Shown here: positions 34,580 to 44,330 of the stretch, piece after piece
Numbering within the stretch: the stretch's first letter is position 1
Layout of the letters: every line of letters begins with the position of its first letter
NCBI GenBank assembly: GCA_937873135.1
Contig: CALMVQ010000120.1
Span: forward strand, 88,414 to 152,413
Reading direction: 5' to 3'
Source of the DNA: an uncultured Scytonema sp.
GTDB lineage: Bacteria > Cyanobacteriota > Cyanobacteriia > Cyanobacteriales > Nostocaceae
DNA length: 64,000 nt
Program-made: the position numbers and the translations under genes
Notes under the pieces: generated by a model
Databases searched by the model: none
Told to the model about the DNA's origin: nothing
The model's input: only the letters and a program-made list of their open reading frames with translations

Positions 34580-36727
34580 TTAAGGGCAACGAGGATGAAT
34601 TCCTCCTTGAGTACAAATATAAGCTAGTTGCCTAGGATCTAAATTTTTAACTTGACTAAAATCAACCCCTTGCACTAGTGCAGATTGTGTGCCTACTACA
34701 GGTGTTTTGACAAATTGATCCGTTGGGTCCTGTTTACTGGGAGAGAGTATTGCTCCCTGAAAATTCGCTCCTGCAAGATTTGCTCCCCTTAAATCTGCAA
34801 GACTCAAGTCAGTATTCTGTAGGTTAGCGTTTTCCAGGTTAGCAGAGCGTAAAATAGCACCATTAAGACGAGTAGCACTTAGTTTAGCATTACGGAGATT
34901 GGCACCATCCAAATAAGCTCCTGATAAGTCTGCTCCTTGCCAATCTGTGTTGGTTAAGTTAGCAAATGATAATTGCGTTCCTATAGCGGTGACGCGACCT
35001 AGACTAGCACCGTATAGTTCAGCTTCATTCAATTTCGCCTCACTTAAATCCGCGCCAGTGAGAATAACATTTTCCAAGACCGTGTTGCGTAAATCAGCTC
35101 CCGTTAGCTGGGCACTGCTAAGATTAGCATTAATTAAACGCGCATTAGATAAGTTGGCTTTGTTAAGTATGCTGCGGCTTAAATCGGTACGGTTCATCAA
35201 GACACGGCTCAGGTTAGCATAAGTGAGATTGACTTGTTTCATCTGAGCAAAGCTCAAATCAGCAATCCAATCATCGTCAGTATCCCAGCGACCATCCTCA
35301 CCAGGTCCTCGAAAGCGACTCCCCTTGAAACTAGCTTGGTTAAGATTTGCAAACTTGAAATTAACTCCCGATAGATCAACTCTGTCGAGTATTAAGTTGA
35401 AGGAGTTTTGCCCGGAGCCACTTTGACCTAATTGAACCCGGCTTAGATCAATGCCGTTTATTTGAGTGCTAGATACAGCCAGAATCTTGTTGAGCGTCCG
35501 CTGGTTAATATGTAACTGCTGTTGTCGTAATTCTCGCTGTTGGGGGCTGCTCGATGTAGACTCCACATCCTTGGCAAGCAATTGATTCATGCGTTTTAAA
35601 TTCGGGATGGCTTTAGGTCCAACACTTACTAAAGCTTGTTGAATTGTATCCTGCAGGATGGGATCGGTTTCTTTAACCAGCAGATCGATTAGATATTGGA
35701 TTGCTTGGTGGTTATTGAGGGTACCCAAAGCCAGAATTACACTCCGGCGCTGCCCTTGGGTAGTGCCATTAGAATTTAATTGTTTTACAAGTGCGAGAAA
35801 CTGTTGACTGTTGCGCTGTTCGGTTGCTCGCTGATTTTGCTGATTTTGAATGTAAATTTGGGTACTTACTAAAGCTACTAATACAGCAATCATACTTAAT
35901 AGTGCTACTCCTATCAGAGTCAGACTTGAATTTTGCCGGACTCGCTGCCAAAGGTTATACTGCTGACTTGGTTCTGGTGTAACCACAATTGATGCGATCG
36001 CCGCTTCTTCATCTCCTTCTAACCACTGAGATTGACTTTGCTGATTCTCTTCTAAAGATGAAGGCGTAAACGGCTGACTGGCATCTATTGTGTAAGTACC
36101 TGCTAAGCGATCATGTATTGCACGCCGCCCTTGTTTCCATGGTAACCCCCATGCTTCTCCTAACATCGATAGCACAATCAATCCCGTGAAAATACTTAAC
36201 TCGGGAAAGAACAGGCTGTAGCGCCACAGAAAATAGGCAATGGAAATGGGCAGAGTCCAACGACCGATTCCCTCTCGTATTAAGACTGCTTGAAAACCTG
36301 GTGGTATTCCTGTAGAGGTCACAACTCGAACATAAAACCAACGTTTCGGAATCGTGCTACCAGTTTTCGCTAGTAAGTATAATTGCCAGATAGATACTGT
36401 GATAGGTGCTAAAATAGCTACCGTCCATAAGAAATTAGTCGGCCACGCTACGTTACGGGTGCCAAGCTGCACGGGCAAAGCTAACGGGCGGGCGATCGCT
36501 CTTTCTGTTACTACCAGTATGGGGTTGAGAGGTACTCGGTTGAGATCGCCTCGAGAATTGGCGTACACACCAATACCAAAGGGTACTAACCCACTGGCAA
36601 CCACCAGTGTCATTTCAATAGCCCAAGCGGCAATTCGCCTAGTAGTTAGGGGAAGCGATTTGGCTCTTCCCGGTTCTTGCAAACGGTTGGGTTGATTACT
36701 ACTTCTCCTCACAGTTGGGGTTGCCAT
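34580..36727 (-). CDS. RDD domain membrane protein with pentapeptide repeats
   Basis: This 715-residue protein has an RDD-type membrane domain at about 28-210 (three hydrophobic segments; KRWFYVRVVTSTGIPPGFQAVLIREG and RRAIHDRLAGTYTIDA). A further transmembrane helix lies near 273-292, a helical region at 300-420, and a long right-handed beta-helix of pentapeptide repeats (A(N/D)LXX) from about 430 to 690. The repeats are in several blocks (LSGVNFKFANLNQASFKG, LSRVLMNRTDL, AELYGASLG, ADLSGAYLDG). Role is unknown; such proteins may scaffold membrane-linked complexes. All frames are intact. Confidence 0.88.
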   Translation of the reverse strand: MATPTVRRSSNQPNRLQEPGRAKSLPLTTRRIAAWAIEMTLVVASGLVPFGIGVYANSRGDLNRVPLNPILVVTERAIARPLALPVQLGTRNVAWPTNFLWTVAILAPITVSIWQLYLLAKTGSTIPKRWFYVRVVTSTGIPPGFQAVLIREGIGRWTLPISIAYFLWRYSLFFPELSIFTGLIVLSMLGEAWGLPWKQGRRAIHDRLAGTYTIDASQPFTPSSLEENQQSQSQWLEGDEEAAIASIVVTPEPSQQYNLWQRVRQNSSLTLIGVALLSMIAVLVALVSTQIYIQNQQNQRATEQRNSQQFLALVKQLNSNGTTQGQRRSVILALGTLNNHQAIQYLIDLLVKETDPILQDTIQQALVSVGPKAIPNLKRMNQLLAKDVESTSSSPQQRELRQQQLHINQRTLNKILAVSSTQINGIDLSRVQLGQSGSGQNSFNLILDRVDLSGVNFKFANLNQASFKGSRFRGPGEDGRWDTDDDWIADLSFAQMKQVNLTYANLSRVLMNRTDLSRSILNKANLSNARLINANLSSAQLTGADLRNTVLENVILTGADLSEAKLNEAELYGASLGRVTAIGTQLSFANLTNTDWQGADLSGAYLDGANLRNAKLSATRLNGAILRSANLENANLQNTDLSLADLRGANLAGANFQGAILSPSKQDPTDQFVKTPVVGTQSALVQGVDFSQVKNLDPRQLAYICTQGGIHPRCP

Positions 36728-37586
36728 CAGATAATTCCCTTTAACTTTATTGTTACGCCTTGGCTAATGTAGTTAAATCACGTTACTGAATACGTCGAAA
36801 GCTACTTAATACAATAAATTTGTAGTACACACTCAGCAACGCCAGTCGCCTCAACTTTGGGAACCAAAGCACGGCGCTGGCTCCTCAGTAGTCAGCAATT
36901 GAATTGAATTTTGTTTACATCGGTAACAAAACTCAATTTCTCACAAGACTTGTAGGCTGAGAGATGAGGACTGAATACTGACAATTTTTATCCAAGGTAC
37001 ACTAGTAATGCTTAAAGTGACAAACCAATTGCACGGTAGAGATCACATGTTAAGGAAGTAAGGCAAGCACAAAGAAGTTCTCACTCCTAGCTTTCCCCAA
37101 TCAGAATTTTAAAGGAAAGCAGGAGAGGAAGAGGGTTTTAAAATTTTTAGTTAAAGTTAGTTTTTAAATTATACAAGTAATTGTTTGGAAATCAACGTAA
37201 CAGCTACTACTCTCTGTGTACCCCTTGCCCAAAATTGGGAGAGGGGCTTTCTGGATCTGACAAGGGTAGGTTTTTTACATTCTGGTTAAGGTAAGACTTG
37301 GGAGACTTGAAGACTTGCAGACAAGGAAGATTCTTTAACGGAAAAAAGACTTTTCAGGCAGTTTGTTAGTTAGTACCGTCCGTTTGAGCGGTTCGGTTTT
37401 CCCTCACTCGTCTACGTTCCCCCCAAATCCTCTTTGTCTTGCCACCACCCAATTGTAAAAAACCTACACCTGTAAGGGCACCTGGAGAGGGCGAGAGTGT
37501 ATGAGATCCTGAGAACCGCGATAGTTACATTCCTTTCTGAAATCATTCTGATTGCAGCAGTGACTTTCTTGCCTTCTCGTTCCTTA
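36728..37586. other. Long non-coding gap
   Basis: No gene is supported over about 860 bp. It contains a repeat unit at 36843-36893 (GCACGGCGCTGGCTCCTCAG), which recurs inverted at 49709-49728. A T/A-rich stretch lies near 37140. The promoter of the RDD protein should lie at the left end. Confidence 0.5.
36843..36893. repeat. GGCGCTGGCTCCTCAG repeat, copy 1
   Basis: GCACGGCGCTGGCTCCTCAG at 36873-36892 is the exact complement of CTGAGGAGCCAGCGCCGTGC at 49709-49728. CAGTCGCCTCAAC nearby also matches in complement the GTTGAGGCGACTGG near 49815. Confidence 0.75.
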
Positions 37587-39047
37587 CTACTTACTCCCCT
37601 TCCTCCCATATTCCCTTAACTGTTTCAACAATTTTTCTTGAGATGAAGGGGAAGGAAAGATTGGGGTTGTTGGTTGAGACTGTTTAGTGTCACTTTTTAA
37701 AGCAGTAGGTGAGACATCGAAAACCATCTGCTTTTGGTTTTGATCGATATTGAGTGTGGGAATTGCCGAAGTTTGGTTATTGATAACACGAACTTTTGCT
37801 GAGTCTAAGGTAGCGGGAATTACCGGACTTTGATTATTAATAACAGCAGCTTTTGCCGAGTCTAAGGTAGTAGCAATCTGTACTTGCTGTTGCATCTGTT
37901 GTGTGGAAGACACTAAGGTACTTAGACCATTTACCAACTGCCGAAGATTTCGCCGAAACTTTGGATCACCTGTTAACTCATCAAGATCCGATGTAATTTT
38001 TTGTGTGTTTTCAAATGTGACTCTTGCAGAATCTAAAGTTTGTTGCAGTACCGTGACATTATTTGGATTGTTTAAACCTTTAGTAATATCACGAAGATTA
38101 GCAGAAGCTTGTGCAGCATTTACAGAAAGAGTTTCTAAGTTTTTTAGTAATTGTCCTTGAGTGATGCGATTCAAAGCAGGTGATAGGCTGCTAACTGTTG
38201 AGCGCAGTTGTTCGCTTGTTTGAGTAATATTGTTTAAGGTTGAAACAAGAGAAGAGCGGTTAGTTGTGACTAAAGTATCAAGCTTGTTAACCAGTCTATT
38301 GGCTTGAGTTGCTGTAGTTCCGAATTGACGTGCTGTAACACGCACTTCATTTAAGGTTTGAGTAGAGGATGTCGTAAGTTGATTTGTGGCTCTTTGAACT
38401 GTAGCGCTAGTAGTAGAAATACTGTTAATTTGTTTTTGTAAGCTTTTGCTAACAACATTGAGACTGCGACTTAACTCAGCAACACTAGACGCCGCCAATC
38501 CAGCATTTTCCACAGTCTTATTGAGATTGCGATAGAATTGATCGCTACTGTAAGTCGATGTCAATTGTGTTGAAGAGCGAATAAGTTCATCAATACTGAC
38601 CCCAATTTGACCCATTAAATGAGTGCCGTTACAGACAATAATCTGAGGGTCGCAATTTTTGTCCATTGGTTTAGTGACGACAGTTCCAGCTGGTATCGAT
38701 GCTCTTGGCGTGATGTCGATAATGCCTTCGCTAATCAGTCCTGATTGATTCGCTTCTACCAGCAGATTATGACGAGGGATAACTAAGTTACGTTGGACAA
38801 TTTCAATTTCTACTTCAACTTTATTTGCTCCTGGGCGGATAGCAGAAATATTACCTACTTTGACACCACGATATCGAACAACTGCCCCCTTTTGCATTCC
38901 CCCAGCGTCAGTAAACTCCACAATCGCTTTGTAAGAATTCTTGCTGAATGTAAGTCTATTCAACCAGAGAAGAATTAACCCTAACACCCCCAGTCCTACT
39001 AGGAATAGCAATCCCACAGAGCCTTCTCGAATTGAGCGCGATCGCAT
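37587..39047 (-). CDS. MCE-family lipid-transfer protein (MlaD-like)
   Basis: A single N-terminal membrane helix (about residues 12-30) is followed by an MCE domain at about 38-120, with VVRYRGVKVGNI and the ANQSGLISEGIIDITP segment. A long coiled coil rich in Thr, Ser and Asn comes next (about 150-400). Members span the periplasm and carry phospholipid toward the outer membrane or thylakoid (cyanobacterial relatives of plastid TGD2). The gene follows its ABC ATPase by 23 bp on the same strand. The 486-residue length is typical. The permease component is not in this window. Confidence 0.9.
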   Translation of the reverse strand: MRSRSIREGSVGLLFLVGLGVLGLILLWLNRLTFSKNSYKAIVEFTDAGGMQKGAVVRYRGVKVGNISAIRPGANKVEVEIEIVQRNLVIPRHNLLVEANQSGLISEGIIDITPRASIPAGTVVTKPMDKNCDPQIIVCNGTHLMGQIGVSIDELIRSSTQLTSTYSSDQFYRNLNKTVENAGLAASSVAELSRSLNVVSKSLQKQINSISTTSATVQRATNQLTTSSTQTLNEVRVTARQFGTTATQANRLVNKLDTLVTTNRSSLVSTLNNITQTSEQLRSTVSSLSPALNRITQGQLLKNLETLSVNAAQASANLRDITKGLNNPNNVTVLQQTLDSARVTFENTQKITSDLDELTGDPKFRRNLRQLVNGLSTLVSSTQQMQQQVQIATTLDSAKAAVINNQSPVIPATLDSAKVRVINNQTSAIPTLNIDQNQKQMVFDVSPTALKSDTKQSQPTTPIFPSPSSQEKLLKQLREYGRKGSK

Positions 39048-39070
39048 TTTATTCCTCTCCTAAAATTGTC

Positions 39071-39853
39071 TTAGCCAACAAGATGAATCGGTCCAGAGAT
39101 ACTCGCACTGAAAAATTGTCTAATTAAAGGATTATCTGTGTTGTCAATTTCATTAACTGTACCCTGCCATTGCACTTTACCTTCGTACAGAAACACAATA
39201 TTGTTAGCTGTACGACGAATGGTACTATCTTGATGGGTCACAATAGCATAAGAACCACAAACCCCATGTGTACATTGCAACTGTCGGATTAAATCTTCTA
39301 TCACCGTTGAGGCAATTGGATCGAGTCCGGCTGTAGGTTCATCGTATAGCAAAACTTCTCGTTTATCTTTGGGGTTATCCGGATCGGACATAATAGCACG
39401 AGCAAAACTGACTCTTTTTCGCATCCCTCCGGAAAGTTCGGCAGGGTATCGTTCTGCTGTGTCCGCTAAACCCACCATCTCCAATTTTTCATGGACGAGT
39501 TCTCGAATGCGCGATCGCGAAATTTTTGAGTTTTGAAACAGTGAAAAACCCACGTTTTCTTCCACTGTCAGCGAATCAAATAACGCTGCTTGCTGAAACA
39601 GCATTCCAATACTAACTGGTTCAGAATGATCCTCAATCAACCCTTCTCGCCGTATCCCTTGTACGTAAACTTCCCCTGTATCAGGAGAAGTCAACCCAGC
39701 AATAACCCGCAAAATCGTTGATTTACCAGTACCACTAGGACCAATAATTCCTAGAGCTTCTCCCGGATAAATCGTCAAATCTACATTATCTAAAACCTTT
39801 TTATCACCAAAAGCCTTAGAAACGCCTTTCAGTTCAATCAACGGTTCTTTCAT
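39071..39853 (-). CDS. ABC ATPase of an MCE-type lipid transporter (MlaF-like)
   Basis: This 260-residue ATPase has Walker A GPSGTGKST near 38-46, a Q-loop MLFQQAALFDSLTVEENV, the signature LSGGMRKRVSFARA and Walker B LLYDEPTAGLDP. The LFQQAALFDSLTV wording and the overall order are those of MlaF/TGD3 ATPases. It drives lipid import with the MCE protein encoded 23 bp downstream. It starts with ATG at 39853 and both genes probably share one mRNA. Confidence 0.93.
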   Translation of the reverse strand: MKEPLIELKGVSKAFGDKKVLDNVDLTIYPGEALGIIGPSGTGKSTILRVIAGLTSPDTGEVYVQGIRREGLIEDHSEPVSIGMLFQQAALFDSLTVEENVGFSLFQNSKISRSRIRELVHEKLEMVGLADTAERYPAELSGGMRKRVSFARAIMSDPDNPKDKREVLLYDEPTAGLDPIASTVIEDLIRQLQCTHGVCGSYAIVTHQDSTIRRTANNIVFLYEGKVQWQGTVNEIDNTDNPLIRQFFSASISGPIHLVG

Positions 39854-40028
39854 CGCTTAATCGTTAATGGATAATATATGGTAGATGGTAGAGCGCAAAC
39901 GACTATTAATAACTGTACGGGCGGGTTTTACATTCAATCGTCCTTGTTGCTGACAAGTTGTCTAGATTAAACCACTACCCATTTAACTATTAACAAATAA
40001 CAACTCACTACTAACAAATTACAAAAGA

Positions 40029-41543
40029 ATGCACGATAATGATGTCATAGTCATTGGTAGCGGGATTGGCGGGTTAACTGCTGCTGGGTTGCTTGCTCGT
40101 TACGGTAAGCGAGTCGTTGTCTGTGAAAGCCATACAATTGCTGGAGGTGCTGCTCATAACTTTAGACGACGGGGATATGAATTTGATTCTGGTCCTTCAT
40201 TCTATTGTGGTCTGACTGATGACCAAAGTTTGAATCCCCTCAAACAAGTTCTTGATGTTTTAGGTGAGTCCTTAAAAACTGTACGCTACGAGCCTTTAGG
40301 GCATTATCACTTCCCGGAAGGCAGTTTTCCAGTTTATAGCCATGCTCTTGCTTATCGTGAAGAAATCGCAAAAATTACGCCTCAAGGTGCGATTGAACTC
40401 AAGCAGTTTGAAGAACGCTTGCTCTGTCTGTACGAGGGAATGAAAGGTATTCCAACCTTAGTTTTAAGGACAGATTGGCAGTTGATTCCCGTGTTACTTA
40501 GACGTTACTTGCCATCTTTGTGGAAAATTCTACCTCATTTGCCTATTCTTCAAGCATCTGTTGGCGATGTGATGGATGCAACAGTGCAAGATCCATGGGT
40601 GCGGCGGCTCATCGACCTGGAATGCTTTCTACTATCTGGTTTAAAGGCACATGGTACTATTGCTCCAGAAGTCGCTTTTATGTTAGGTGAACGCTCCCGT
40701 GGTGTTGAGTATCCTTTAGGAGGGAGTGGAGCAATTGTCAGTGCTTTAGTACGGGGATTGGAACGGTGGGGAGGCAAATTGCTGTTGGGATGTCACGTCG
40801 AGCAAATTCTTGTGGAGACAGGCAAAGCCATCGGCGTGCGTTTGCGAAACGGTGAAATCATCAAAGCAAGTGTTGTCATATCTAATGCGAGTATCTGGGA
40901 TACTTACAATCAACTATTACGTCCAACGAACTTACCTCCAACTTACAGAAATGTAGCATTGGAGACGCCTGTTATTGATAGTTTTATGCATTTGCACTTA
41001 GGTATTCGGGCAGAGAACTTAGAGAATTTAACAGGACATCATGTAGTAATCCATGACACTAGTAAGGATATAACAGCGCCGGGTAATACTTGTATGATCT
41101 CAATTCCCAGCGTCTGGGATGCAACACTTGCTCCTACTGGACACCATGTAGTTCACGCTTACACTCTCGAACCTCACATTGGATGGGAACGTAATGATGA
41201 GTATCCACAAAAGAAAAGCGAGAAAGCCCAAACTTTATATCATGCTTTAGAGCGTATCATCCCAGATGTTAGGGAACGTGTAGAGTTGGAACTTATTGGT
41301 ACACCTCTAACCCATGCTCACTATCTCCGAAGGTATCGGGGAACTTATGGTCCGGCGATCGCTGCTGGTAAAGGAATGTTTCCCAGTATGCATACACCCA
41401 TTTCCGGATTGTACCGTGTAGGTGACAGCACTATGCCAGGAATTGGTGTGCCTGCAGTAGCGGCATCTGGTATATTGTGTGCAAATAGTTTGGTGAACGT
41501 TCGCTCCTACACGGAAATCCTAGATTTAGCACTTAACAATTAG
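40029..41543 (+). CDS. FAD-dependent phytoene-desaturase-like oxidoreductase
   Basis: This 504-residue flavoprotein opens with the dinucleotide-binding motif VIVIGSGIGGLTAAGLLARYG and the family's CESHTIAGGAAHNF. It ends with the C-terminal FAD-binding signature GLYRVGDSTMPGIGVPAVAASG. Members of this branch act on carotenoids or retinoids (desaturases, isomerases CrtISO, saturases). The substrate cannot be told from sequence. The stop overlaps the last bases of the small gene on the other strand by 4 bp. The gene is divergent from the MlaF-like ATPase. Confidence 0.85.
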   Translation: MHDNDVIVIGSGIGGLTAAGLLARYGKRVVVCESHTIAGGAAHNFRRRGYEFDSGPSFYCGLTDDQSLNPLKQVLDVLGESLKTVRYEPLGHYHFPEGSFPVYSHALAYREEIAKITPQGAIELKQFEERLLCLYEGMKGIPTLVLRTDWQLIPVLLRRYLPSLWKILPHLPILQASVGDVMDATVQDPWVRRLIDLECFLLSGLKAHGTIAPEVAFMLGERSRGVEYPLGGSGAIVSALVRGLERWGGKLLLGCHVEQILVETGKAIGVRLRNGEIIKASVVISNASIWDTYNQLLRPTNLPPTYRNVALETPVIDSFMHLHLGIRAENLENLTGHHVVIHDTSKDITAPGNTCMISIPSVWDATLAPTGHHVVHAYTLEPHIGWERNDEYPQKKSEKAQTLYHALERIIPDVRERVELELIGTPLTHAHYLRRYRGTYGPAIAAGKGMFPSMHTPISGLYRVGDSTMPGIGVPAVAASGILCANSLVNVRSYTEILDLALNN

Positions 41544-41749
41544 CTATTACCTTGATTATCTGAAATGATGTTTGCTGCCGGAATGTAAGCACTGTTCATC
41601 TGACGTTCTCCAACATTCTCGTTTATTTCTTCATCTGGAGTGCGTTCTTCATTTAGGCCACCTGTATCTGGCTGATTTAAATCCAAAGACGTAGGAGGTT
41701 CCTTAGCTTGAGAAAAATCGATAGGTGGATTGGGTTTTTCAGAAGACAT
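41540..41749 (-). CDS. Small acidic, probably disordered protein
   Basis: A 69-codon frame starts ATG at 41749 (MSSEKPNPPIDFSQAKEPPT). It is rich in Pro, Glu, Asp and Asn and has no hydrophobic core, so it would be disordered. No ribosome binding site is seen. It converges on the desaturase-like gene. It is kept because its composition looks coding, but it could be a chance frame. Confidence 0.42.
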   Translation of the reverse strand: MSSEKPNPPIDFSQAKEPPTSLDLNQPDTGGLNEERTPDEEINENVGERQMNSAYIPAANIISDNQGNS

Positions 41750-41809
41750 AAGTCTAAAAAAAATATGGTTCTCGATTATTCAACTTAACTGTTGTCAGAG
41801 TAGTAAACA

Positions 41810-42778
41810 TCACTCACTTGGTAGACTGTGGCGTTGAAAAAAGTCCCAAATTGTCTTACTCGCCTTAAAACCAAGGTTTTGATTGAACTTCTTTAAGCTG
41901 GCATCACTAGAGGCACCTCCGGGCCAGAAATGTCCACCACCTACTACAGATGCTAGAATAACTTCAGAACCTTTATTACAACCGGAGTACCGAGAGACAT
42001 TGACAAAAAAGCGATCCTTTGGATTGGGATCGGGCAGCTTTCCTACTTGGGGTTGTGAGGCACATCCATCATGTTGACGCCAAAAACTTACCGTTTCTGG
42101 GATAGAGATTAGCGATCCCCTTTTACTGTCATGATCGCCTTGATAGTGTACTGATTGATCGTTTGTACTATTAATCATCAGCATTGATACAGTAGTCGGA
42201 GGATGGCAACTAGGTTTGAATTGAATGGAAAGAGAACCTGCTACTGATGCAAACGCAGCAATGCGATCAGGTAGCTCACAAGCTAGAGCTTGGGTAAGTA
42301 TTGCACCTTTAGAAAAGCCTGTAGCGTAAATTTTCCGACTGTCAATATTTCTGATTTGTTGGATATGCTCGAGCAATGCAGTAGTAAACGAAACATCATT
42401 TACCTTTGCAGCAGATTTACCTCTGAGGCTCCATTCACCATTAACTCCATCTGGATAAACGACAATAAATCCTTTTTGATTTGCCAAATCATTGAAGCGA
42501 GAAACTTGAGCGATGGAATGACCACTACCACCATGCCCGTGAAACACAATTACTAAAGGCATAGACCGATCTGGATCGTAAGATTCTGGAGTGTAAAGAT
42601 AGTAAGTGCGCTCTCTTCCTTGGTCATTTAACTGTCCGTCACTATCACCCGAGGAGCGATTTTCTCCAGGCATCGTCGTTTCTTTTGCATCAATAAATTT
42701 GCAGGATGTTATAACAGTAATTGAAAACAGGCAAACAATAATATATCTGAAAATCGCGAGATTTAGATAGCTATTCAC
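41810..42778 (-). CDS. Lipoprotein esterase of the PHB-depolymerase (LpqC) family
   Basis: With a GTG start at 42778 the product (322 residues) has a lipoprotein signal peptide ending in ITSC, which suggests attachment to the periplasmic face of a membrane. A longer TTG start at 42841 adds a non-hydrophobic leader and is less likely. The hydrolase body has VIVFHGHGGSG, the nucleophile motif GFSKG, and a C-terminal His in GGGHFWPGG. Family members hydrolyse polyesters or feruloyl-type esters. Confidence 0.84.
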   Translation of the reverse strand: MNSYLNLAIFRYIIVCLFSITVITSCKFIDAKETTMPGENRSSGDSDGQLNDQGRERTYYLYTPESYDPDRSMPLVIVFHGHGGSGHSIAQVSRFNDLANQKGFIVVYPDGVNGEWSLRGKSAAKVNDVSFTTALLEHIQQIRNIDSRKIYATGFSKGAILTQALACELPDRIAAFASVAGSLSIQFKPSCHPPTTVSMLMINSTNDQSVHYQGDHDSKRGSLISIPETVSFWRQHDGCASQPQVGKLPDPNPKDRFFVNVSRYSGCNKGSEVILASVVGGGHFWPGGASSDASLKKFNQNLGFKASKTIWDFFQRHSLPSE

Positions 42779-42905
42779 AGTTATTTCAATAGAGAAAGAT
42801 AAATTATTATATTGACTTCCTTGCCTGTCTGTCCAAGGCAAATGATACAGTTTTCACTCCTAAGATGATATTAATGGATACTCCTAATCATAGGCTTGTG
42901 GTAAC

Positions 42906-43565
42906 ATGAACAGCGCGAACGATCACAGGCAATATGCACCAGCAACACAACGTAACCGCGAACCTATTCTTGAAATTCTTCTACAAGTACTGCCTCCTAC
43001 TGGCACCATTTTAGAACTTGCAAGTGGTACTGGGGAACATGCAGTTTTTTTTGCTCCACACCTTATTCCTCGTAAATGGCTACCCTCTGACCCCAATCCA
43101 ATTTCTCGTGATAGTATCATCGCATGGGCTGCACATTTTTCGTCCAATAATCTTTACCCACCTATAGATCTTGATGTTCGTGCCCCCATTTGGTCCGTAG
43201 AGAAAGAGGCATCATCTGGGTGGCTTGATCATCGTGAGTTAGATAACTCACCAATAACAGCCATTGTGAGTATAAATATGATTCATATCTCGCCGTGGTC
43301 GGCAAGCCTTGGATTAATGGCAGGTGCCAACCGTATTCTCTCGCCGGGGGGCATACTCTATTTATATGGTCCATATAAAAAAGGTGGAAAACACACCGCG
43401 CCTAGTAATGCCGCTTTTGATGAAAGTCTCCGCGCACAAAACCCAGAGTGGGGTATACGCGATCTTGATGAGGTTGTCGCAGCAGCTGATACACAACATC
43501 TCACTTTACTTGAGATTTACCAAATGCCAGCCAACAATCTTTCAGTAGTATTCCAACGAGTCTAA
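42906..43565 (+). CDS. DUF938 family methyltransferase-like protein
   Basis: This 219-residue protein has the class-I SAM-binding motif ILELASGTGEHAVFFA (about 35-50) and the DUF938 hallmark start YAPATQRNREPILEIL. INMIHISPW is the family motif in strand 4. It is presumed to methylate a small molecule, with the substrate unknown. A terminator follows. Confidence 0.9.
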   Translation: MNSANDHRQYAPATQRNREPILEILLQVLPPTGTILELASGTGEHAVFFAPHLIPRKWLPSDPNPISRDSIIAWAAHFSSNNLYPPIDLDVRAPIWSVEKEASSGWLDHRELDNSPITAIVSINMIHISPWSASLGLMAGANRILSPGGILYLYGPYKKGGKHTAPSNAAFDESLRAQNPEWGIRDLDEVVAAADTQHLTLLEIYQMPANNLSVVFQRV

Positions 43566-43570
43566 AATAA

Positions 43571-43603
43571 CAATCTCACTCCTTTTTGGGTGAGATTGTG
43601 ATT
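43571..43603 (+). terminator. Terminator after the DUF938 gene
   Basis: CAATCTCAC and GTGAGATTG form a perfect 9-bp stem around a 10-nt loop, followed by GTGATTT with a weak T-run, 5 bp after the stop codon. Confidence 0.7.
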
Positions 43604-43743
43604 TCGGTATAGCTATCTAATGTGAGTTATGATTTTGAAGGAAACTAACCACAGTAAGGAGAGTCATTATTTGTGTAAAATTACACTTAATAATAGTGTT
43701 TAAGTTGAAAAATTCTGATTGAAACTGAGGAGCTAAAACGACT

Positions 43744-44139
43744 GTGGCAAGTGAAATAGCTGAGCGCTTCATGCAAACGCTACAGCAAGTAGAAGAAACT
43801 GGGGACGTGGAAATGCTGGTAGCAATGTTTACTGAAGATGCAAAACTTAGTAATCTCGCTATGCTAGAACCATTATCTGGACGCGATGGCGCACGTCATT
43901 TCTGGCAAAAGTATTTGTCAGTGTTTGAACGTATCCATTCAAAATTCACAAATGTGGTTGAGGGTGATGGCACAGCAGTATTGGAGTGGATTTCTCATGG
44001 GACTTTACCAACGGGTAAGCCTATCAACTACCGAGGTGTAAGTTTGATTGAAACAGCTAACGGGCAAGTGTGTCATTTTCGCACGTACTACGATTCAGCA
44101 GCATTCGTGCCACATAATACGCATGAAAAACCTGAATGA
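43744..44139 (+). CDS. NTF2-like / SnoaL-type protein
   Basis: This 131-residue protein has the cone-shaped NTF2-like pattern: a helix (MQTLQQVEETGDVEMLVAMFTEDAKLS), central GRDGARHFWQKYL, and a strand end FRTYYDSAAF. Members include ketosteroid isomerases and polyketide cyclases; many are of unknown function. The start is GTG at 43744. No partner is evident. Confidence 0.82.
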   Translation: MASEIAERFMQTLQQVEETGDVEMLVAMFTEDAKLSNLAMLEPLSGRDGARHFWQKYLSVFERIHSKFTNVVEGDGTAVLEWISHGTLPTGKPINYRGVSLIETANGQVCHFRTYYDSAAFVPHNTHEKPE

Positions 44140-44203
44140 ACTTTACTCACTAGCACCAGAGAGCTTCATGCAGAAGCTGAGTTGCCGTGAAACATAATAA
44201 CGA

Positions 44204-44272
44204 CAGTAGGGGCGGGTTTGACAGGATTGTTCGTTTTACTCACAAGTTACTAGATGAAACCCGCCCCTACTG
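44204..44272. repeat. Palindromic repeat CAGTAGGGGCGGGTTT
   Basis: CAGTAGGGGCGGGTTT and its exact complement AAACCCGCCCCTACTG flank a 37-nt loop. This is a dispersed GTAGGGGCG element related to that at 14842. Confidence 0.85.
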
Positions 44273-44330
44273 AGCATTCACAGACTCGATATAAAGTCGT
44301 ATTTATTCATACAGACTTACTTATCTAAAT

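Noticed and set aside
36354-36695. 113-codon plus-strand open frame
   Set aside because: Antisense to the RDD membrane domain, with no independent support.
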